The position numbers and the translations under genes are program-made. This document shows, piece after piece, positions 57,801 to 64,000 of a stretch of DNA of 64,000 bases; position 1 is the first letter of the stretch, and the number at the start of each line of letters is the position of its first letter. The stretch is taken from contig WPIO01000153.1 in NCBI GenBank assembly GCA_009760855.2, positions 129,501 to 193,500 of the forward strand. Direction: 5' to 3'. A model generated the notes under the pieces. The model was not told the DNA's origin. It saw only the letters and a list, made by a program, of their open reading frames with translations, and ran no database searches. Origin of the DNA: Cristatella mucedo. Taxonomy: Eukaryota; Bryozoa; Phylactolaemata; Cristatellidae.

Positions 57801-59705
57801 TGTTGCTGTCTGCTTCGCTGCGAAAGAGAGACATAATCTGATGCATCAGCGCCGCGGCAACACAGAGCGACGAGTGCTGTCACGGAAGTTGAAGGCTGCT
57901 CCGAGACGCCGCGCGATAGCCTGCTCAGCTTCTCGTGGCAGTGCTCGAGTAAGCAATCGTGGCAAGCACGTCCAATGGACTTGTACCGCCAGTCCCTCAG
58001 CGAGCCAGCACAGATCAGCCACGATCGCTCTCATAATCGCAACAGCGTGCATTTTGTATATCTTAAAAATGTACTAGCCGATTTAACACACTCTTTGCAT
58101 AGCGACAGACGAGCCTTTACGGCTATCACCACCGCCTGCTGCGGTAACAAAGGATCGCCCACCGAAGGATTAAAAACACGACCTCGGGACCGAGGTCGTG
58201 AAAATTAACCGCCTTACCTAGTGCCATCACGGCTTAATCAAGCGGTGCCCTGAAACCTTCGATGCACATAGAAAATAGAGAGCACTAGGTGAGCAGTAGG
58301 GTAATAAATTGGCACGTGCATGCAATCATAGACGAATGGAGAAGTATTGCAAATAGAGCGTAGGCGTGGCCATGCAGCATAATACTAGCACGCATTATAG
58401 CACCCTGGGACAACCAAAGCTCTTTCTACGCATTCACTGCATGCGTGCTGAAAAAGAATAGTGACAATTTGTTACCAATTATATTCGCAGTGTCAGCGTG
58501 CATGTTCGCTCTCAGCGGACGAGTGCAGACAAAGGAGAAGCAATGAGAAGGATGTGGCTTCCGGCTTTTTTCAAATACCATCAAGTCAGGCTATTTCGAG
58601 GCGCCGGTCGGATGTCCGGGCTTCAGTGGCGTGCAAACATAAGGCAAGATATTCAAATGATTTAAAATTAGTTAGTGGCACAACTAAACAATCAAAGTCG
58701 GAATAGGTACTATGCCATGTCGAAATGAGAAGCATTTCGGGTAGATAAGATGGATCAAGATAATGACAGTTAAGTGGGTGACAAACTTGTAGTTAATAGG
58801 GTGCTTGGCCTTTTTTTGAGCATCCTTTTCTACATCATACGTTTGGTGCCATGCTCTATGGCAAGTAACTACTATAAGGAAAAAAAGTAACGGCTAGCTA
58901 CTATTTAGGGTAGGATATACCCCAGAAGAAGCTTTGACTAGTGTGGCACGGCACGGCATGGCAGCTTTGTTATTGCTTGTTAAAAATTGTTAATTTAAGT
59001 AGTCTTCTATGCATTTGTTTAATTGCCAAGTTCTCGAAAGAAGAAACTACGAACAGCTTTATAAAATATTCACAACTTAAATTGATAATTTACTACTTCC
59101 AAAGCATTTCTGACTGCAACACAGTTAATAAATATGAGGATTCCTGTCAAATTTCTCCGAAATGCATGCTGCTGGTAAATAGAGCCTATACTTATCGAAT
59201 AAAAAACGGCAATTTGTGACAGCTATGCAATGTAATAAAGCGTTAAACAGAGGGAGGTTTTATTCTGGAACTAAGTCTGGAAAACCTATCACATGCCACT
59301 AGCAATTGAGGTAATCCCCTGAACAGTGTTTCATTGGATTCTTCACCCCAAGTTGGTAAAGGTATTCCCCGTCAGCATAAGAACACTTTGCAATTTAAGA
59401 TAGCTTAAAAACCTATTGCAAAAATTTCTTTACTAAAGCGCCCTATATTGCTACAATTCGTTCTGCGCCAAGCCACGAGAATCTGCGCGGTAGCGGGAGG
59501 AGGAGGAACTTTGGCTGAACCGCGGAGCCGCCTCATCCTTCCTTCTTCCTCTTGTGAGTCTTTAAAATAGTGGTGGCTAAATTTCCTTCACTTTATCAAG
59601 GAAATGTGACCGCGTGTTCCCCTCATTCTCTACTTACTTTAGTCGGGCGTATACCGTATGCACTATCTGAGGCAGCTGCGCCTGAAGCTTTGCGGCGGTG
59701 GCCAT
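50974..59705 (-). CDS. SPATA17: SPATA17 orthologue, three-IQ-motif protein (8 exons)
   Basis: Minus-strand gene rebuilt from exons 59638-59705, 57728-57817, 56681-56762, 54531-54685, 52888-53206, 52254-52402, 51311-51440 and a tentative 50974-51042. Coding length is 1062 nt, 353 aa plus stop, close to human SPATA17 (361 aa), with all phases matching. IQ motifs: VKIQSWYRKLRTGAYI (about 37-52), LVIQRYFRGFLGRKAF (about 60-75), AKIQKTWQGFYARKYV (about 96-111). Other family blocks: HYLVSTAVVPSIYNSP, QRYKPFKPTLRVE and RRNEWL. Exactly 34 residues precede AAVKIQSW, the same as in human. Known of the family: testis-expressed, calmodulin-binding-type IQ protein found in ciliated animals. An RFX-type X-box lies just upstream. 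Convergent with WDR26. Confidence 0.93.
51311..51440 (-). CDS. SPATA17: SPATA17 exon 7
   Basis: Completes Pro288, then FVPFSRRHREYEPLHHTST, EYGDLPYGNAYFREEFPEHF and ASKG. The family has PFSSYH....Y.P......YG...Y...F. CTTTAG acceptor, GTAAGC donor. Reading through the donor would give a short alternative C-terminus ending at a TGA after KEVF. Confidence 0.88.
51441..52253. other. SPATA17 intron 6
   Basis: No recognised element. Confidence 0.4.
52254..52402 (-). CDS. SPATA17: SPATA17 exon 6
   Basis: GPFKEPAVVRAQRYKPFKP, TLRVETSYASVEEAREAM and RRNEWLTRLIDT plus two bases. Matches the family block GPFRD...QRY.PL.PTLRV...ARE..RR.EWL. CCCGCAG acceptor, GTAAGT donor. Confidence 0.94.
52687..52712. 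repeat. (GGAT)n microsatellite
   Basis: About six GGAT units in SPATA17 intron 5. Confidence 0.9.
52888..53206 (-). CDS. SPATA17: SPATA17 exon 5 (coiled coil and central block)
   Basis: Completes Arg132. It then encodes a Lys/Glu/Gln-rich probable coiled coil of about 30 residues, LRKHHYLVSTAVVPSIYNSP and a Pro-rich end PRPNSLPPLPKRPQ. From Arg132 to LVST the spacing is the same 40 residues as in human. Acceptor AAG, donor GTACGC. Confidence 0.94.
53385..53535 (-). mobile_element. SINE family 2 copy
   Basis: Minus strand: TTTGACCCAGGGCTCAAGGT head, GGTCGCGGGCGCGAGCC box, AAGTAAAGCGCCTGGCTATT tail. Confidence 0.7.
53536..53941. other. SPATA17 intron 4, unrecognised
   Basis: No supported feature. 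Confidence 0.4.
53942..54024. repeat. (GT)n inside a 16-bp perfect inverted repeat
   Basis: AAAGCATCTGCTACAC at 53942-53957 and its exact complement GTGTAGCAGATGCTTT at 54009-54024 enclose a (GT)n tract of about 51 bp. Confidence 0.97.
54329..54398. repeat. Alternating CG/TG purine-pyrimidine tract
   Basis: About 70 bp of CGCG/TGCG alternation in SPATA17 intron 4, a classic Z-DNA-prone sequence. Confidence 0.95.
54531..54685 (-). CDS. SPATA17: SPATA17 exon 4 (IQ motif 3)
   Basis: QKVFMMRRNEYNAMAAKIQ, KTWQGFYARKYVFDYYAFKR and YLNALQVKNENV plus two bases of Arg132. YNAMA.(K/R)IQ...G...RKY is the strongest SPATA17 signature. TTTTCAG acceptor, GTACGT donor. Confidence 0.96.
54757..54920. repeat. 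(GA)n with an (ACAG)n interior
   Basis: About 165 bp, 70 bp upstream (gene sense) of SPATA17 exon 4. The gene's sense strand is polypyrimidine. Confidence 0.97.
54921..56103. other. SPATA17 intron 3, mostly unrecognised
   Basis: 55550-55750 on the minus strand holds an open stretch, PFLWFKRFNSHLKNHG and FAGIKHFGVTGK, that weakly recalls a CENPB-type DNA-binding domain of pogo-like transposases. Not enough to call. Confidence 0.3.
56104..56277 (+). mobile_element. SINE family 1, full copy
   Basis: GAGCCGCGATGGCACACTAG (box A), GGTCGTGGGTTCGATTCCTG (box B), CACTGCAAGCGGTGGTGATA body, GAGGCTGTTTATTCAGCTAG end. Best representative of the family in this window. Confidence 0.9.
56280..56520 (-). 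mobile_element. LINE family A, 3' UTR and tail
   Basis: Hairpin arms on the minus strand GCAC...GTGC, (AAT)n, GACATGCACAGGGTCAGCAT block. Confidence 0.8.
56681..56762 (-). CDS. SPATA17: SPATA17 exon 3 (IQ motif 2)
   Basis: Completes Arg53, then HLNNCALVIQRYFRGFLGRK and AFRIFLK. The human family pattern is AYIRHLNR...IQ.WWR.FLGRK. Acceptor GCAG, donor GTAATG. Ends in phase 0. Confidence 0.94.
57376..57545 (-). mobile_element. SINE family 1, full copy
   Basis: Complement of the 56104 copy, head to end, in SPATA17 intron 2. Confidence 0.88.
57728..57817 (-). CDS. SPATA17: SPATA17 exon 2 (IQ motif 1)
   Basis: Completes Asn23, then EADSNRQREHKAAVKIQSW and YRKLRTGAYI plus two bases of Arg53. The CAG acceptor follows a C/T-rich tract. 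Donor GTCGGT. Confidence 0.92.
58068..58238 (-). mobile_element. SINE family 1, full copy
   Basis: Plus-strand complement: GACAGACGAGCCTTTACGGC and ACGACCTCGGGACCGAGGTC. SPATA17 intron 1. Confidence 0.88.
58239..59637. other. SPATA17 intron 1, unrecognised
   Basis: 58500-58800 shares loose similarity with LINE family A on the minus strand (ACCATCAAGTCAGG). Otherwise nothing supported. Confidence 0.4.
59638..59705 (-). CDS. SPATA17: SPATA17 exon 1 (start)
   Basis: MATAAKLQAQLPQIVHTVYA plus RL and two bases. Human SPATA17 begins MATLARLQAR. Donor GTAAGT. The phase joins exactly to exon 2, giving a 34-residue lead identical in length to human. Confidence 0.85.
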
Positions 59706-59736
59706 GTTGTATATATTGACAGGAAGAGGGTGGTCA

Positions 59737-59753
59737 CCGTTGCCAGGCAACGG
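59737..59753. promoter_or_regulatory. X-box (RFX site) palindrome upstream of SPATA17
   Basis: CCGTTGCCAGGCAACGG is a perfect 17-nt palindrome around a central A. Its core GTTGCC-A-GGCAAC fits the RFX consensus GTNRCC(N0-3)RGYAAC. It ends 33 nt upstream of the SPATA17 ATG on the minus strand, the usual position for X-boxes of ciliary genes. Confidence 0.85.
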
Positions 59754-59954
59754 CAGAGCGCTCAACGCGCACCTCGCCGTCGACGCCGACTGGAGCAGCT
59801 GTTTGACAAACAGACCGGCAGTTTAGATATGGCGAATTCTTTTCAGTTACCTAGAATTACAATTAAAACTGCTGATCATCTGCAGATTAGCCGATGAGCC
59901 GTTCCGATCTATTTGGGCCCGGTTGTGGGCCTGTGTGAAAAATAGCCAGGTTCA

Positions 59955-60100
59955 AAATACTACTCATTTGCATAGCACCCTAATCGAACGTAAGCTCCGT
60001 TCAGGCGCTTCAAATGCGCCACGGGGCTCGAGTCGACGACCGCGGTTATAAAATGCATTCACCTTGACCTTCGTCATGGCGTGCACCGTCCAGGCCGTTT
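59955..60100 (-). mobile_element. SINE family 2 copy
   Basis: Plus-strand complement: ACTCATTTGCATAGCACCCT tail, GGGGCTCGAGTCGACGACCG box, ACCTTGACCTTCGTCATGGC head. Confidence 0.7.
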
Positions 60101-60856
60101 TATGTCGCCGCCGCGGGATAAAAAATAATAAGAGGACCGGTCGATCGACGATCGATCGATCCACCGAGGTCGATCGACGATCGATCGGCAGGGAGATTGA
60201 GCTCATTCACTTAGCCCTAGGACCGCGGGAGAAAGAGAGAGCGCTAGTCTTCGCTTACCAAATCAAAATGGATATGAATGGCTCGGGCGGAGCGTACATT
60301 TATTTGCACGGGTAACGATTAGTAGACAGACGCCGCGTCGGACGTTTGCCATTTCGCAGGATCGCCATATAGAACCGCTTAGACCGACGGTTCTCTCAAC
60401 CTTCCTAATCCCGCCAACCCTTTAATGCAGTTTTTCATGTTATGGCTACCCCCCAATCGTAAAATTATTGTGTGCGAAATGTGGAAATGCGTGCTTTCCC
60501 ATGGTCCTAGACGACCCCTGTTAAACGGTCGTCCCCCACCACACGGAGTCACGAGACCGCGAGGTTGAGAGCCGCTGGGAGCCTACATCAAAATCCCACT
60601 TGTAGGCGTGCTTCAAGTGCGCTTCGCGAATGACGGTCGAGGTGGCAAATGTTCGGCTTCACCTGCCCGAGTTGCAGTCATAAGCGTGTTTAGAAGTTGA
60701 AAAAACAGCAATCTTTTTTTAACGACGCCAATGTTCTTCGGGGTGACCGCTGCAAACTAAACCGAGGAAAAGCTTTGCGTTCTTAAAATAAGCGCATCGT
60801 CGGCTCGACGTAGAGTCGCAACGGCTCTGCTGGATTTTCCGTTGATCCGTGGCAAC

Positions 60857-60860
<4 letters not shown>
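60101..60860. other. Unrecognised; GATC/CGAT palindromic repeat at 60137-60190
   Basis: 60137-60190 has two copies of GGTCGATCGACGATCGATCG separated by 12-15 bp. No gene recognised. Confidence 0.5.

Positions 60861-60950
<90 letters not shown>
60861..60950. repeat. (GA)n microsatellite
   Basis: About 90 bp of uninterrupted GA. Confidence 0.97.
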
Positions 60951-60953
<3 letters not shown>

Positions 60954-61071
60954 ATCTCGTTGGACGGAGAGGAACGGGCACTCAGCGACAACACGGACAT
61001 GTTCGAACGATGTGAGATTCACTCGTGAGTTTCCGGTAGATCGTCACTGAAAGCAGCTCAAGCTTCGAGCG

Positions 61072-61252
61072 AGCCGCGATGGCACGCGCACTCGGTAAGG
61101 CGGTTGCTTTTCACGACCTCGGTCTCGATGTCTTGGGTTCAAATCCTGCGGTGGGCTATCCTTTATTGCCGCTACTGCAAGCGGCGGTGATAGCCGTAAA
61201 GGCTAGTCTGTCGCTACAAAAATGACGCTGTTAAATCAGCTAGTATTTTTAT
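61072..61252 (+). mobile_element. SINE family 1, full copy
   Basis: GAGCCGCGATGGCACGCGCA, TGTCTTGGGTTCAAATCCTG, CTGCAAGCGGCGGTGATAGC, ACGCTGTTAAATCAGCTAG. Confidence 0.88.
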
Positions 61253-62504
61253 TCAGTCGGCTATAGAACTCTGCACCGTAACATCCTCGCGGCTGCATGG
61301 AGTTGCAGGCAGAAATGCATTGCATTACATGTGCCCTTTACTCCAGAGTTCAGAGCCAAAACGCTTACTGCGCTTCCTCTGCGTAACCTCTAACCTTCCT
61401 CTGCGTCGCCGGATTAACCCTCAGATAAGAACGAGTCGAGCTGTCGTCAGCACTTTCTTACCATCTCACGGTAGAAGTACCAGGTGTGATGCAGGCGAAT
61501 CTATAGCCGCCTCGCGTCCTTCGGTGCAGCACTGTGAATTCGACAGCGAAGTCGTGCAGCGAGCCCTGCGAAATAAAGCTTTAGAGCTCTAGCGGCTTCT
61601 AACAAAACGGAGGCACGCCTTCTAACGAAAAGTTTCTAGCGCCTTCTAGCGCCTTCTAGCGCTCTAGCGGCTTTCGTTTCGCGTCACTCGACGAAATTTC
61701 GGAGAAGCGACGCCACAACGTTACGCCACACTGGCGGCGTAACGTTGGACGTCGCGGCGGCTCCAGAAGTCCAGTCGCAAGAAGAGGCCCGAGCAGGCCA
61801 GCGCGGCGGCTGATGCGGCGCGCGGTAAACGGCTGGTAAACGCACCTCGTGTCGTACTTTCTTAGAGCGTGAGCTTTCTCTCGCTCTCGCACGCTGTCCA
61901 CTTTGGAGTCTCTGTGACACGTGACTGCGTTCGCTGTGAGCTCTTTGAGCAGAAAGCATTCGCAGCACTCGCGGATCGCCGTAGCAAAGCGGCAAGCGGC
62001 CGTAAACGGTGGCGACTCAATGCTAAATGCCCACATTGATGAACAGTGAATTCTCACGCCATGTGACCGGAAACTGCCACATTCCTAATCCATGAATGAA
62101 CCAGATGAGCCGGATGAAACCAACAAGCGACACTTCACTGCAACTTGAGCATCTGGGCCATCAACGAATAGTACAGCCAAAGAAGCGGTCTTTGCAAAAT
62201 TGCAAGATTGCACAAGGCCAAATCAGGCTTTGTGCAATCGTGGTGGCTTGCCTCAAGGGGACTCCTACAGATAAACATTCATTTTGGAGGCTACAATGCG
62301 GCGTCTTGTCCCAATAGCATGCAAGGGAAACAACTTGAACCTTTCCACGTAATAACGAATTTCTTCTCCGTCCCCGAATCTTAAAACGGAATGTTTTTTA
62401 GCCATCCCATCGCCACTGTGATATTTGCCAAACAGCACGGTTAAAACAAACCAAATAGCCAGTGGATTCATAAACAGGGACTTTCGTGGCGCGAAGGAAA
62501 TGTA
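61253..62504. other. Unrecognised; small tandem repeat at 61634-61672
   Basis: GCGCCTTCTA repeats at 61634-61672. Open frames of up to 133 codons on the minus strand resemble no family. Confidence 0.4.
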
Positions 62505-62560
62505 AAGTGCCTAGTAAGAGACTGTGTTCTCTGAGGACGCTATAAACATCAAATGTAAAA
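62505..62560 (+). mobile_element. LINE family A tail (solitary)
   Basis: AAATGTAAAGTGCCTAGTAA and GTTCTCTGAGGACGCTATAA. Confidence 0.6.
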
Positions 62561-62699
62561 ATAATATATTAAATAAAATCAAATAATTTAGTAACACCAA
62601 ATAAAAAATAAAATAATAAATTATAACAACAAATAGAAATAATAATTAAATAGTCAAATATAGATAGAAAATACTAAATAGTATTGTTATTATCATTAT

Positions 62700-63215
62700 T
62701 AAAGCATCGACGATTTCGCCGGTCAAGTCGTCAGCTGACAGTTCCTTTGACACAAACAATGTCGTTATCCACACGGACGAATGTAAATCGGTACCGGAAC
62801 TGTCGGCCTCTCTTCAACGAAGACTCAGAAACCAAACGCTGTTGTACTTCTACGTCCAAGACTCTCGAGCTAGACTTAGCAAACGACCGCAATAAGCACC
62901 GCTTAGGCCACACTTCCGTTGCTTTGGACACTCTGAGCGGTGCGTACAAAAATGATATAACGAGGTGGCGAGCGGTAAAGGCTATTGCGGACAGGTTTAA
63001 TTCGACCGCCGGTAACTGCGTTCGCGGAAGCCGAGGCCGGCCGCAGAGCTGTGCACCAACGAAGGCTTGGCCCAACCTACCTAGTAGGGCAAGTAATTTC
63101 CCGCGAGCGCTCAGCGGGCGGAGCGAGTGGGATGCAAGACTTAAAGGCCAAGGCCACGATTGCCGTGTCGACCTCCTACAAAAAAAGAAAACCGAAATAG
63201 GGCTCCAATAGGTAG
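62700..63215 (+). other. Open region of uncertain nature
   Basis: Two overlapping plus frames are open: one of about 170 codons, and another ending at 62896 with VVIHTDECKSVPELSAS. Part of it (62810-62870) is repeated at 10226-10290, which favours an unidentified repeat over a host gene. No family recognised. Confidence 0.3.
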
Positions 63216-63539
63216 GCAGCAAGACTTTCGTGCTAATCTGGCTTTACAGTTTCCTTGCCTAGCCACCGGAGAGTCCTGGCGTCATAAAATGGCAGTTGAG
63301 CTGAAGGGACTCAGGCAGCACGCGATGGCAGCAGCGCGACGAAGAGCGTGGGAGCCCCCACAAGCGAGTCGTGACAACGGCATTGTTATTATTATTATTA
63401 TTATTATAGCACTGCATAATACGCAGGTACGACCATAACATATATACGCAGGTATGCTCAAGCGAGCAAGCGAAACGGACGGACGTAGCGGTATTATCTG
63501 TCGTGGAAGCAGGTCCGGATATGATTATCCGGATATCCG

Positions 63540-63725
63540 GATAATAATAATAATAATAATAATGTACTTGATAAAGCGCCCTCAGAGAACTTAATCTCTT
63601 TCTAGGCGCTTTACATTTGCTGCAAAGGGAAATGCAATTGAATGGTAAGTAAAATCATGCTTGAAAAACAAACAAAATGAATAACATGGTTAGGGGTGAC
63701 ATGCACAGGGTCTGCATGCAATATC
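63540..63725 (-). mobile_element. LINE family A, 3' UTR and tail
   Basis: (AAT)n, hairpin, ATGGTTAGGGGTGACATGCA block, cut off by the GA tract at 63757. Confidence 0.8.
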
Positions 63726-63756
63726 TCATCTACTGGCCAGTTGATAAGAGGGAAAG

Positions 63757-63957
<201 letters not shown>

Positions 63958-64000
63958 GGATCGCGTGCGTACGGGCCGACGCACAGGCAGAAAGTTGGCA

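Overview
The window is eukaryotic, from a metazoan that is not a vertebrate. It holds two spliced protein-coding genes that I could rebuild exon by exon from in-frame joins and splice sites. The rest is repeat-rich: CR1/L2-type LINE copies, two tRNA-like SINE families, a Tc1-like fossil and very long dinucleotide tracts. No operons, bacterial-style genes or CRISPR arrays are present. One of the two genes is a cilium/sperm-type gene with an RFX-type X-box, so the animal probably has motile cilia. I cannot name the phylum.

Region 1-11,600: no recognisable host gene. It holds LINE 3' ends (1-225, 285-705, 5440-6090, 8670-8970, 10595-11035), SINEs, and long (GA)n/(TC)n tracts at 3.9, 7.9 and 9.2-9.6 kb.

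Region 11,676-45,023 (+ strand): a 13-exon WDR26/Gid7 orthologue, predicted at 586 aa from the first in-frame ATG. It carries LisH, CTLH/CRA and WD40 domains and is a subunit of the CTLH (GID) E3 ubiquitin ligase. All 12 introns keep the reading frame. Intron 5 uses a GC donor and intron 8 a poor GTTCGT donor. The introns hold most of the LINE sequence, including a head-to-head/tandem cluster at 27.3-32.4 kb with a nearly open reverse-transcriptase frame, two copies that have lost the RT core, and a Tc1-like transposase fossil at 39.15-39.42 kb.

Region 45,024-50,973: intergenic DNA between two convergent genes, mostly degraded LINE pieces and unrecognised sequence.

Region 50,974-59,753 (- strand): an 8-exon SPATA17 orthologue (predicted 353 aa; three IQ motifs, calmodulin-binding type). 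A perfect 17-nt palindrome containing an X-box lies 33 nt upstream of its ATG. Its introns hold three SINE copies of one family, a LINE tail, a (GT)n tract closed by a 16-bp inverted repeat and an alternating purine-pyrimidine CG/TG tract.

Region 59,754-64,000: no recognised gene; SINEs, a LINE tail and two more (GA)n tracts.

The two host genes have no known shared pathway. From memory both human orthologues lie on chromosome arm 1q, so their pairing may reflect old linkage. I found no convincing undescribed biological system. The most interesting signals are the X-box palindrome, the GC-AG intron, the covarying 3' hairpin shared by the LINE and one SINE family, and the repeated RT-core deletion among LINE copies.
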